Below, one piece after another: positions 1 to 6,536 of a stretch of 13,639 bases of DNA (its first letter is position 1; each line of letters begins with the position of its first letter). Origin of the DNA: Deltaproteobacteria bacterium. GTDB lineage: Bacteria > Desulfobacterota > Desulfomonilia > UBA1062. Both the position numbers and the translations under genes were made by a program. The stretch covers positions 1 to 13,639 of the forward strand of contig JAGVNP010000095.1 in NCBI GenBank assembly GCA_020053185.1. Direction: 5' to 3'. The notes under the pieces were generated by a model. That model saw only the letters and a list, made by a program, of their open reading frames with translations. It was not told where the DNA came from and did not search any database.

Positions 1-254
1 AAACTGCTATCTTTGCGGCTGGAGTTTTGCGAGAGCTTTTCTACGGATCGAATCTTTGCTGAAAGCTCATATGCCCGCTCAAGCTGACTCTCTTTTTGCG
101 TAATCCCCTTTCCAAGGGCTTTTTTATCCTTGGCAAGCGGAATTATTACTGCTGTAGAAAGAAAAAACAGTCCAAGAAATACTGCGCCTGAAATTAAAAT
201 TATCTTTTCTCTTTTGCCGAGCCCTCTAAGCCTTTCAAGCCATTCCTTATACAT
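1..254 (-). CDS. gspM: Type II secretion protein GspM, N-terminal part (runs off window edge)
   Basis: The ATG at 254-252 lies one base after the gspL stop codon, and the frame stays open for 84 codons to the window edge, so the C-terminus is missing. The start MYKEWLERLRGLGKREK is a short, basic, amphipathic cytoplasmic segment of the kind seen in GspM. It is followed by one hydrophobic membrane span at about residues 18-39 and then a Lys/Glu-rich, probably coiled-coil, periplasmic stretch. GspM is a bitopic inner-membrane protein that pairs with GspL to link the secretion ATPase to the pseudopilus. The assignment rests on position directly after gspL and on this topology, because GspM is poorly conserved in sequence. 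A PilO-like protein would look the same over this length. Confidence 0.75.
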   Translation of the reverse strand, partial: MYKEWLERLRGLGKREKIILISGAVFLGLFFLSTAVIIPLAKDKKALGKGITQKESQLERAYELSAKIRSVEKLSQNSSRKDSS

Positions 255-255
255 C

Positions 256-1713
256 TTATACACCCCTCTTGCAGATGAGCTTAAAGGTGATTGTCTGATC
301 TGACTTGTCCACGTTTGCAGCAGATATCTTGACCTCGGATATATATTTAAGATTTGAGAGCGACGCTTTTATTCTGTCTACCTCATTATAGGAATTGGCC
401 TTACCGGAGATGGCAATCTCGTTTAAATCTACAGACATCGAATCTATCACTGTTCCTGATCCTGCAGGGATAACAGCGCTTATATCTTTTATTATATCAA
501 GCGGATTATTTACGCCCTCGACATCAAAAACACCTGCCTCTTTTGATCGCTGAGAAAAGTATTGCTCCATCTGCTTCACCGGCTCAACAACAGGCGTTCC
601 TTTAGGCATCACTGAGACGAATTCCTTCTTTATCCGGGATTCCAGCTTGTCCTTTATTCTTCCTTTCAGAAATACATCCAGCGAAAGACTGGCCGTGAGA
701 AGAATAAGAAAGGCAATAAACGTTGCACCAAAAGATACAACATACTTTCGCAGCTCTTCTCTTTTCTTTGTAAATACAAACTCGCCCTTACGAAAATCCG
801 TGAGATCTCTTTTATCTATGCCTCTCAAGGCAAGCGATATAGCCATAAATGGCTCTACGAGATCTTCCTTTAGTCCATTGAATGCAACGCCACCTTCACT
901 AGGCATCCCGACCTTAACCGACAGTGTATTCTCGATAGCTTTTGGAAGATCCTGGATAAACCCAGCATACCCTGTAAGGATGATCTCATAGCCCTGCAAA
1001 TTCTGATCTATGCGATAAAGTGAAAGACCTATCTCCCTTGCAAGCTCTGCTGATAAAGAACCACCTTCGACGCTCTGAATAGACTCAATGCTCGCAAATC
1101 TTTCGATACCAAAAGGAAGACTGTCTATGTGTTTTATTTCCTGACCATGAAAAACTGAAATGGACGAATCCTTTTCACCGACATGAACAAGCGCATATTT
1201 TCCTTCAGGAGAAAGATAAAAAAGATTTCTTGCACCTACGATCGTGGCCGCTGCACATGAATCAATGCTCTCAGGGTCTATCCCAACATTGTTAAGCTCA
1301 GATACGATCTCTCGCACCGAAGGTGCATACGCAGCAACCACGCTCAAGAGCGTGTGGCCAGAGCTGGTTTTTCCTGTAAGCACAAAATCAAAGATAAGAT
1401 CATCTTCTCCGGATGGAAGCATGGTTTCAAGCTCCGAAGAAATGGTTGCAGAGATCTTTTTCCTGTCGCTAAACGGCCTTTCCATGAACCGGTACATAAC
1501 GGCACTCTCTGGAAGACTCACTACGCAGGCATCCAGCGCAAAATCGTTTTCCTCCATGAGGGCTTTTATCTCTTTGGCTATTCCCTCATTTGCCACGCGA
1601 TCCCGTTTATGCTTGATGAGTCTTTCTATGGCAAGGCCTGCAGGAGAAGACCTCAAGGAACAGATATAGATGAATGCGTCATTCCAGTATATGCCTATGG
1701 ACTGCTTTTTCAT
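256..1713 (-). CDS. gspL: Type II secretion protein GspL (PilM-like plus PilN-like fusion)
   Basis: At 485 residues this is a full-length GspL. Residues 1 to about 300 form the cytoplasmic actin-like (PilM/GspL) domain. A short linker with FRKGEF at 307-312 resembles the conserved pre-membrane motif of GspL. One membrane span follows at about 324-347, then a periplasmic helix and a PilN/GspL-type ferredoxin-like domain at about 405-483. In the T2SS, GspL recruits the GspE ATPase to the membrane and binds GspM. The ATG start is 5 bases past the gspK stop, with AGG about 5 bases upstream that overlaps the end of gspK, so translational coupling is likely. In type IV pilus systems the two halves are separate proteins (PilM, PilN); their fusion here, next to gspK, favours GspL. 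Confidence 0.88.
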   Translation of the reverse strand: MKKQSIGIYWNDAFIYICSLRSSPAGLAIERLIKHKRDRVANEGIAKEIKALMEENDFALDACVVSLPESAVMYRFMERPFSDRKKISATISSELETMLPSGEDDLIFDFVLTGKTSSGHTLLSVVAAYAPSVREIVSELNNVGIDPESIDSCAAATIVGARNLFYLSPEGKYALVHVGEKDSSISVFHGQEIKHIDSLPFGIERFASIESIQSVEGGSLSAELAREIGLSLYRIDQNLQGYEIILTGYAGFIQDLPKAIENTLSVKVGMPSEGGVAFNGLKEDLVEPFMAISLALRGIDKRDLTDFRKGEFVFTKKREELRKYVVSFGATFIAFLILLTASLSLDVFLKGRIKDKLESRIKKEFVSVMPKGTPVVEPVKQMEQYFSQRSKEAGVFDVEGVNNPLDIIKDISAVIPAGSGTVIDSMSVDLNEIAISGKANSYNEVDRIKASLSNLKYISEVKISAANVDKSDQTITFKLICKRGV

Positions 1714-1718
1714 ATCGC

Positions 1719-2708
1719 CTACTCTATCCTATAATAAAGGGTCTGCACATTGCTACCCTCCCGTGCAAGAACTGCCTTAAGATCAAGAATAGCACCAGAA
1801 GGCATTACACCTCTTACCTTTACCAGAAAACTGGAACTTTTTATAGTCATGATGTTTTTTAGCTTAGTTACAGACGCATCATCAAAACCGTAGTCTTTTT
1901 CCAGCTTATTGAGCACAATGTTCTGAAGGTCTGTTTCGCTCTTAAACGGCCTTTTGTCCATGATGAGGGCCACAAGATCTTCTTTCTCTGCAGCAAGGGC
2001 GAGCAGTACTTCTTCAGAAGCAGTATTCACATTGATCTTTCCCTTTGTGCCAACAGTCACAAAGTCTTTGATCCCAGTGTATTCCTCTGTTCCGTAGAAG
2101 AACTCCTTCTTAAAACCTTTTATCAGCAAAATCTCTTCGGGTGTGTCCATAGGGCCGTTCTTGCACTCATACGGATCAGCCAGCCCCTCATAGTATTCAT
2201 ACTCTGCGCCGCCAAGCCCGGTGGGATTATCATCCGTATCAATCCAGTCTGCGAGAGCATCCGAGATGCTGCTCAACTCATCGTCATTTATTTTGATGTT
2301 GAGTGCACGAAACAGAGCCTTGAACTGCTCCTTTCTCATGGCATCAACACCTCCGGTATCAACCAGACTGTTGAGGTCAAGCCTTGAGCACTCATCAGTA
2401 AGTTCGCCTGCAAAAGAAGGACCTTCAAGAATAGTGCTGGATGCCATTGCGTATTCGGAGAACATTGCCCAGGGTTCATCAGGTGCATCATAGGTTGCAT
2501 CATCCTGTTCGATTAAAACTTTGGCTGCTTCCAGGCCTGAGCGTGACAGATAATATGCCTGGACAGAATCTTTGAAATTATACGCCATCTCAAGATCGGA
2601 AACCTGATTAGATAAAAATTCTATTACCATGGCAGTAAACAGGGCTACCACTGCCAATACCATTACAAGCACAACACCTTTTTTATCTTTGAGAAGAGCA
2701 GAGGTCAA
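1719..2708 (-). CDS. gspK: Type II secretion minor pseudopilin GspK
   Basis: This 329-residue protein is the large minor pseudopilin thought to cap the pseudopilus tip with GspI and GspJ. The leader is a normal MTSALLKDKKG (11 residues), cut before Val12, followed by a hydrophobic helix to about residue 32. Mature position +5 is Met rather than Glu, and absence of Glu5 is typical of GspK. The GspK body shows DWIDTDDNPTG (154-164), followed by GAEYEYYE, and a helix-hairpin-helix-like INVNTASEEVLLAL at 225-238. The start is TTG at 2708-2706, directly after the gspJ TAG, with GGAGG five bases upstream inside the end of gspJ. That gives a coupled start and no room for a repeat array. Secretion partners are not visible from sequence. 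Confidence 0.92.
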   Translation of the reverse strand: MTSALLKDKKGVVLVMVLAVVALFTAMVIEFLSNQVSDLEMAYNFKDSVQAYYLSRSGLEAAKVLIEQDDATYDAPDEPWAMFSEYAMASSTILEGPSFAGELTDECSRLDLNSLVDTGGVDAMRKEQFKALFRALNIKINDDELSSISDALADWIDTDDNPTGLGGAEYEYYEGLADPYECKNGPMDTPEEILLIKGFKKEFFYGTEEYTGIKDFVTVGTKGKINVNTASEEVLLALAAEKEDLVALIMDKRPFKSETDLQNIVLNKLEKDYGFDDASVTKLKNIMTIKSSSFLVKVRGVMPSGAILDLKAVLAREGSNVQTLYYRIE

Positions 2709-3527
2709 CTAAGCCTCCTCTTCCTTTTTTATTTTTATCTGGATTTCCGATAGAGGTAAAAACGCATAGCATGTAAAAGGAATGTCGTCTTTTCCCTGCT
2801 TGAATGTAAGTGTGATTTTTACCTGATTGGGTAGACATAAATTATCAAGGAGATCCCAATTGTTGTGTGTCTGATCTGAATTATCAATATATACGATATC
2901 TATAGATTTAATGCCTTCTGCTATTTCCATGGCATTCCCGCCCTGACTTACATCAGAATCAGGAACAGAATCCTCCCGTCTTATCAAAGTGAATGTATCT
3001 TCTTCGTCTTCCGATTCCCTCAGGTAATATCCGATTTCGCACAGACCTCCGGCCACAGGCGATAATCCCATATCTGCTGCCGAGATAAATGAAATGGAGT
3101 CCTTTTGTATTTCCTCATCTTCTTCGTTTTTTCCGATAAACAGATATCTCTGTATTCTTTCTTCAGTGCACTCTTCTGATGGTACATAGGCACAGCTTAT
3201 ATCTTTTATCATCCGGTCCATGGCAATACGGGCGACCTGATATACCTCGGTCTGCTCGCCTACAGATTGAGCTACATTATAGGAATTGAAAAATACGGAA
3301 TTTACAATGGTCATCACCACAGCGGCAATTGCAATAGCTAGTAGGAGTTCCATGAGCGTGAAGCCGCTTTTTTGAGAGAAAAGAGTAGAGCGTGAAGCGC
3401 GAACTGCCTTCGGCGGTGTAAGGTGTAAGGTGTAAGGTGTAGGGTGGAAAATACTCGTGTTCCGAAATTCGCAATTCGAAATTCGCAATTCGAAATTTTC
3501 TCCTGAACCCTGAACCCTGCCTTTCAT
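2709..3527 (-). CDS. gspJ: Type II secretion minor pseudopilin GspJ with a heptamer-repeat-extended leader
   Basis: The mature protein begins after KSG, at FTLMELLLAIAIAAVV, with Glu at +5 and a long N-terminal helix. The roughly 215-residue body fits GspJ, which joins GspI and GspK at the pseudopilus tip. I place the start at ATG 3527-3525, one base after the gspI stop; the frame is open back to 3566, but that would overlap gspI by 38 bases with no better ribosome site. Even so, 55 residues precede the cleavage site, against the usual 5 to 25. Most of them (about residues 4-39) are translated tandem heptamers, reading as VQGSGEN, FELRISN and YTLHLTP-like units. These are expected to be lost when prepilin peptidase cuts. 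The body is otherwise intact. Confidence 0.87.
   Translation of the reverse strand: MKGRVQGSGENFELRISNCEFRNTSIFHPTPYTLHLTPPKAVRASRSTLFSQKSGFTLMELLLAIAIAAVVMTIVNSVFFNSYNVAQSVGEQTEVYQVARIAMDRMIKDISCAYVPSEECTEERIQRYLFIGKNEEDEEIQKDSISFISAADMGLSPVAGGLCEIGYYLRESEDEEDTFTLIRREDSVPDSDVSQGGNAMEIAEGIKSIDIVYIDNSDQTHNNWDLLDNLCLPNQVKITLTFKQGKDDIPFTCYAFLPLSEIQIKIKKEEEA
3380..3521 (-). repeat. Translated degenerate heptamer array in the GspJ leader
   Basis: Read on the minus strand, this holds GTTCAGG (2 copies), then alternating ATTTCGA and ATTGCGA (5 units), then ACCCTAC and ACCTTAC (4 units), then degenerate units to 3380. Unit length is 7 and the block order matches the GspI array. Because 7 and 3 share no factor, each block encodes the same 7-residue cycle in all three frames, and none of these cycles has a stop. 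The array lies wholly between the gspJ start codon and the codons for the prepilin cleavage site. Confidence 0.9.
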
Positions 3528-3528
3528 C

Positions 3529-4056
3529 TCATTTGCCTGAGAGAAATGTGACAAATTCTGTTTCAAAATTTTCCTTTTCCTCTTTTTTATTGCCCCAGTG
3601 AATTATTAACGTATATTTCCAATAATCAGGTACTATTGGAATAGCATTCATTTTCTCTTCATATGTATACCCCTTGTATTCTTCTCCAAAATCGCCTTTT
3701 TCTTCGCCTTTGACTATCTGAGGATCTGACATAACCTGGGCAATGCGCCCTTCAGCAAGCATGGTTGAGGTGGTGATAAACTTAGATCTAAGCCCCATAT
3801 CAATGCCCTGATTTTCTGCCTTTAGCAGCCAAATAAAGGTGATGCTAAGGATCACAAGAGCAACCAGCACCTCTAGCAGGGTAAAGCCGCTTTTCTTATC
3901 GTGAGGAGTGAGGTGTGAGGTGTAAGGTGTAGGGTGTGGGGTAAATTGCGGATTGCGAATTGCGGATTGCGAATTGCAAATTTCTAAATTCGAAATTCGA
4001 AATTCGAAATTTTTTCCTGAACCCTGTACCTTGTACCTTAAACCTTTCTCATTCAT
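3529..4056 (-). CDS. gspI: Type II secretion minor pseudopilin GspI with a heptamer-repeat-extended leader
   Basis: The mature protein starts after KKSG, at FTLLEVLVALVILSITFIWLL, with Glu at +5. The body of about 118 residues contains the GspI-like LAEGRIAQVM segment and suits the small tip pseudopilin that seeds the GspI-J-K complex. The start is ATG 4056-4054, overlapping the gspH stop by 8 bases, with GGAG at 4067-4064 and a 7-base spacer. An in-frame ATG at 4080 lacks such a site. From 4056 the leader is 57 residues long. It opens with MNEK, which resembles a normal short leader, and then has heptamer-derived text before the KKSG cleavage motif. The simplest reading is an ordinary leader into which the array was inserted after MNEK. 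Confidence 0.88.
   Translation of the reverse strand: MNEKGLRYKVQGSGKNFEFRISNLEICNSQSAIRNPQFTPHPTPYTSHLTPHDKKSGFTLLEVLVALVILSITFIWLLKAENQGIDMGLRSKFITTSTMLAEGRIAQVMSDPQIVKGEEKGDFGEEYKGYTYEEKMNAIPIVPDYWKYTLIIHWGNKKEEKENFETEFVTFLSGK
3901..4044 (-). repeat. Translated degenerate heptamer array in the GspI leader
   Basis: This is the clearest array. On the minus strand it holds GGTTTAA, GGTACAA, GGTACAG and GGTTCAG; then ATTTCGA three times and ATTTAGA; then ATTTGCA, ATTCGCA, ATCCGCA, ATTCGCA and ATCCGCA; then ACCCCAC, ACCCTAC, ACCTTAC, ACCTCAC twice and TCCTCAC. Neighbouring units often differ by one or two bases, so one block grades into the next. It is translated as part of GspI in an uninterrupted frame. 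Confidence 0.93.
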
Positions 4057-4627
4057 AGGCGATCTCCACATAGTGGTCATACACCTTAAGATTCCCGGAA
4101 AAAGGTTTTATAACAAGGGTAAACGCGTTGCCGTATGGATCTTCAAGATAAATGACTCCTTGCTCAACAATGCCCTGCGGAGTGATGGTCAGATCCATTT
4201 CTCCCTGTTCTTTTTTGGACTGGTACACGCTCTTTATTCCGCTGAACTCCACTCCTTCAGGCAATCTTTTCTGCTTCAACATCAAAGGCTGCTCGCCTGT
4301 GGTTTCAGGCCTGGGATATATTCCTATGCGTGAATCTGAGATATCAAACCTTAAAAAATAGTATTTATGCTCTTTTATTGCCAATGACCTGCTATAGCGT
4401 ATCATGGCGGAGATTCCGCGTGTTGCCTCGTCCATGCTCGATGCAAACAGAGATCCCTGTATTCGGGGAGCTACATACCCCAAGGTGATCCCGAGTATGG
4501 CGATCACGATCATCAACTCAAGAAGGGTGAAGCCACGTTTGTGGCCGTAAAGTGTAAAGCGTGAGACGTTCCAAAATTCGAAATTCGAAATTCGAAATTC
4601 GAAATTTTTTCTTGAACCTTGAACCAT
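4049..4627 (-). CDS. gspH: Type II secretion minor pseudopilin GspH, start codon inside a repeat array
   Basis: The mature protein begins after KRG at FTLLELMIVIAILGITLGYV, with Glu at +5, followed by a body of about 160 residues. It ends in a strand-rich GspH domain (MDLTITPQGIVEQGVIYLEDPYG region). GspH is the minor pseudopilin joining the tip complex to the GspG filament. The only in-frame ATG before the cleavage site is at 4627-4625, and no in-frame GTG or TTG lies between it and the KRG codons. That ATG opens directly onto GTTCAAG units, so the start sits in the heptamer array and gives a 32-residue leader. Only a weak GGG lies just upstream. The start of this gene therefore appears to have been replaced by repeat sequence. 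Confidence 0.87.
   Translation of the reverse strand: MVQGSRKNFEFRISNFEFWNVSRFTLYGHKRGFTLLELMIVIAILGITLGYVAPRIQGSLFASSMDEATRGISAMIRYSRSLAIKEHKYYFLRFDISDSRIGIYPRPETTGEQPLMLKQKRLPEGVEFSGIKSVYQSKKEQGEMDLTITPQGIVEQGVIYLEDPYGNAFTLVIKPFSGNLKVYDHYVEIAYE
4545..4627 (-). repeat. Translated heptamer array in the GspH leader
   Basis: On the minus strand the array has two GTTCAAG units, a short A run, four ATTTCGA units and ATTTTGG, then TCACGCT, TTACACT and TTACGGC. It encodes VQGS, then FEFRISN-type text, then SRFTLYG, ending three residues before the KRG cleavage motif. The block order (GTTCAAG, then A run, then ATTTCGA) matches the GspI and GspJ arrays. The ACCTTAC block is replaced by the TTACACT family. 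Confidence 0.88.
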
Positions 4628-4633
4628 ACCCGG

Positions 4634-4683
4634 ATCAGCTTTCAGCTTTAAGCTTCTTACTTCCTACTGCTTACTGCCTACTA
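4634..4683 (-). repeat. Untranslated heptamer array in the gspG-gspH gap
   Basis: The 67-base gap after gspG holds, on the minus strand, GTAGGCA, GTAAGCA, GTAGGAA, GTAAGAA, GCTTAAA, GCTGAAA and GCTGATC, all in 7-base register. It runs almost directly into the gspH leader array. Unlike the leader heptamers, tandem copies of these units meet a TAA, TAG or TGA as the frame shifts, so they could not extend a reading frame. Confidence 0.85.
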
Positions 4684-4694
4684 ACAACTCGCCC

Positions 4695-5147
4695 TTAGCC
4701 CTGTTCCTGCACTTCGACTTCCCAGTTTCCGATATCGCTATCCTTGCCTTCCCCGCCCTCTTCGTTATCAGCTCCGTATGAGAACAGATCAAAGCTATTT
4801 GAGTTGTGCATGCCGGGATACAGATAGATATACTCTCCTCCCCAGGGATCTTTGGGAACAGAAGATTTTTCCAGATATCCACCCTCTCTCCATTTGGGAG
4901 GAACTTCGCCAACTGTGGGCTTCTCAACAAGTGCGGACAAACCCTGCTCAGTGGAAGGGTAATCTCCGGTATCCAGCCTGTAGAGCTTGAGTGCGCTCTC
5001 CAATGATGCGATCTGTATCTTTGCCTGAGTTTGTTTTGCCTCTTCAGGCCTACCCATGATCCGGGTTCCCACAAAAGTGGCAAGTATGCTCAATATTACA
5101 ATGACTACCAAAAGCTCTATAAGGGTAAAACCTTTATTGTTATTCAT
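4695..5147 (-). CDS. gspG: Type II secretion major pseudopilin GspG
   Basis: This 150-residue protein is the main subunit of the T2SS pseudopilus. The leader is a compact MNNNKG, cut before Phe7. FTLIELLVVIVILSILATFV follows, with Glu11 at mature +5, which pairs with the amine of the next subunit. The body has the GspG hallmarks: DTGDYPSTEQGL at 59-70, DPWGGEYIYLYPG at 100-112, and the calcium-site region FDLFSYGADNEEGGEG at 119-134 ending in DIGNW (138-142). The ATG is preceded by AAGGAG with a 7-base spacer, one of the best ribosome sites in the window, as suits a highly made subunit. Its leader is free of repeats, although arrays lie on both sides of the gene. Confidence 0.96.
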   Translation of the reverse strand: MNNNKGFTLIELLVVIVILSILATFVGTRIMGRPEEAKQTQAKIQIASLESALKLYRLDTGDYPSTEQGLSALVEKPTVGEVPPKWREGGYLEKSSVPKDPWGGEYIYLYPGMHNSNSFDLFSYGADNEEGGEGKDSDIGNWEVEVQEQG

Positions 5148-5154
5148 AAATCAT

Positions 5155-5160
5155 CTCCTT
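5155..5160 (-). promoter_or_regulatory. Strong ribosome binding site of gspG
   Basis: AAGGAG on the minus strand, 7 bases before the gspG ATG, immediately after the repeat-rich gap. It fixes the gspG start and suggests that gspG is translated independently of gspF. Confidence 0.8.
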
Positions 5161-5290
5161 CTGTACGTGGGGTGTGAAGCACAAATCGTAAATAGTGACG
5201 AGTAAATAGTAACGAGTTTTACTTGTCACTTGTCACTCGTTACTGCTTCTACGCTTTACGGTCTTATCCTTTCACTTTTTACTTTTCACT
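5160..5290 (-). repeat. Heptamer-rich gspF-gspG spacer with stop-containing units
   Basis: On the minus strand the spacer starts at the gspF stop with AGTGAAA, AGTAAAA and AGTGAAA, passes through AGCGTAG-like units and two GACAAGT units, then GTTACTA, TTTACTC, GTCACTA and TTTACGA, up to the gspG ribosome site. Nearly all of it can be set in 7-base register, though units are more degenerate than in the leaders. The AGTGAAA, AGTAAAA and GACAAGT units give stop codons when tandem, so it is not translatable. It contains the inverted repeat at 5208-5244. Confidence 0.8.
5208..5244 (-). other. Possible mRNA hairpin between gspF and gspG
   Basis: AGTAACGAG at 5208-5216 is the exact reverse complement of CTCGTTACT at 5236-5244, giving a 9-base-pair stem with a 19-base loop in the gspF-gspG message. 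No U run follows, so it is not a standard terminator. A stem here could stabilise or process the message ahead of the highly expressed gspG, but it may simply be heptamers of opposite sense meeting. The role is inference. Confidence 0.4.
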
Positions 5291-6515
5291 ACCTAATTAT
5301 CTGGCTCATCTCCAGCATGGGGAAAAGTATGGCCATCACAACAAAGCCAACAGTGAGGCCCATCACGAGAATCATTGCAGGCTCAAGAACCGATGTCAGC
5401 GCAGCGATCGTTGTCTCTACTTCGTCTTCATATGCATCAGCTGACTTGAGCAGCATCTGTTCCAGCCTTCCGCTTTTTTCACCTACAGAGATCATGTGCG
5501 TGATAATAGGCGGAAAGACGCCGGAGCGCTTAAGCGGGTCTGCGATGCTTGATCCATCCATGATCTCAGTGATAGCTCCTTCGATAGCCCTTTCCATGAT
5601 TTTATTCTGCACGACAGTCTTTACGATATTCATTGCCTCCAGGATGGGTACGCCAGAGGCCAGTAATGTGCCAAGTGTCCGCGAAAATCTGGCAAGCCCG
5701 ACCTTGCGGTGAAGAGGGCCGAAGATTGGCATGTTCATCCGCCATCTGTCATATATGAAAGATCCTCTTGGGGTCTCTTTCCATTTCATGAAAAGATAGA
5801 TCCCTGCAGCAACAGCTATTATTATGATATACCATGTTTTGCTGAACAGATTGCTTAGTCCAATGAGAATAAGAGTTGGAAGAGGTAGGCTCTGCTCCAT
5901 GGTTTCAAACATGGCAACAACTTTTGGAATAACCGCTGTAAGCAGATAGAAGAGAACGCCGATGCAGACAACAAAGAGCAGGGTTGGGTATACAAATGCA
6001 GCGCTTATCTTTGACTTCAAACGATACTGTTCCTCAAGAAAATCTGCGAGCCTGAGTAATACCACATCAAGCGATCCGCTTGCCTCGCCAGAGCGAACCA
6101 TATTTATATAAAGACCGGAAAACACCCTCTTGTGCTGGGAGAGCGCGTCTGCGATAGAGAGTCCTTCGTTTACCGCCTCCCGCACCTGGGCGATCACCTT
6201 TTTCAGAGCAGTGTTGTCTGTCTGCTCATAAAGAGCGCTCAAAGAATCAACCAAAGGGATAGAGGCTGAAACCAGGGTGGAAAGCTGTCGTGTCATTACA
6301 GCAAGGTCTTCTGCCTTTATCCTGCCTAAAATATCTTTCAGTGTAACGGTCCTTAAGGAAAATTTTTCCTCTAAAGGGTTTTCTTCAGCCACATCGCTCA
6401 CAAACACGCCCTGAGTCTTAAGCTTCTGCTTTGCCTCGCGAGCAGATGTGGCATCGATCATGCCTTTTAGTTCTTTTCCTGATTCAGAATAACCGCTCCA
6501 AGAGTAAACTGGCAA
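5289..6515 (-). CDS. gspF: Type II secretion inner-membrane platform protein GspF
   Basis: This 408-residue polytopic protein has the normal GspF/PilC length and layout. It has an N-terminal cytoplasmic segment (PVYSWSGYSESGKELKG) and two copies of the T2SSF domain at about 71-193 and 273-396. Membrane spans are at about 170-195, 215-240 and 375-400. The repeated signature is visible as GLSIADALSQHKRVFSGLYINM in the first copy and GSSIADPLKRSGVFPPIITHM in the second, each followed by a GE-x-SG motif. GspF sits in the inner membrane under the pseudopilus and works with GspE, GspL and GspM. The start is TTG at 6515-6513 with an AGGGG-type ribosome site about 8 bases upstream, 21 bases after the isomerase stop, so the two are probably cotranscribed. 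Confidence 0.95.
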   Translation of the reverse strand: MPVYSWSGYSESGKELKGMIDATSAREAKQKLKTQGVFVSDVAEENPLEEKFSLRTVTLKDILGRIKAEDLAVMTRQLSTLVSASIPLVDSLSALYEQTDNTALKKVIAQVREAVNEGLSIADALSQHKRVFSGLYINMVRSGEASGSLDVVLLRLADFLEEQYRLKSKISAAFVYPTLLFVVCIGVLFYLLTAVIPKVVAMFETMEQSLPLPTLILIGLSNLFSKTWYIIIIAVAAGIYLFMKWKETPRGSFIYDRWRMNMPIFGPLHRKVGLARFSRTLGTLLASGVPILEAMNIVKTVVQNKIMERAIEGAITEIMDGSSIADPLKRSGVFPPIITHMISVGEKSGRLEQMLLKSADAYEDEVETTIAALTSVLEPAMILVMGLTVGFVVMAILFPMLEMSQIIR

Positions 6516-6536
6516 CTTAGGTACCCCTTTATTTTG

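Noticed and set aside
647..1862. Plus-strand open frames opposite gspL and gspK
   Set aside because: They are shadows of strong minus-strand genes, have no recognisable domains, and lie in a tightly packed operon.
3380..4044. CRISPR array
   Set aside because: The repeats are 7-base units in direct tandem with no spacers and drifting sequence, and no cas gene is present.
3525..4080. Earlier starts for gspI (4080) and gspJ (3566)
   Set aside because: They lengthen overlaps with the preceding gene and lack ribosome sites, while ATG 4056 has GGAG with a 7-base spacer and ATG 3527 sits one base after the gspI stop.
4664..5083. 139-residue minus-strand frame overlapping gspG
   Set aside because: It is an out-of-frame reading of gspG; the gspG frame carries all pseudopilin motifs and the ribosome site.
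3380..5290. Insertion sequence or MITE as the source of the leader inserts
   Set aside because: No terminal inverted repeats, target-site duplications or transposase are visible; the inserts are tandem 7-mers throughout.
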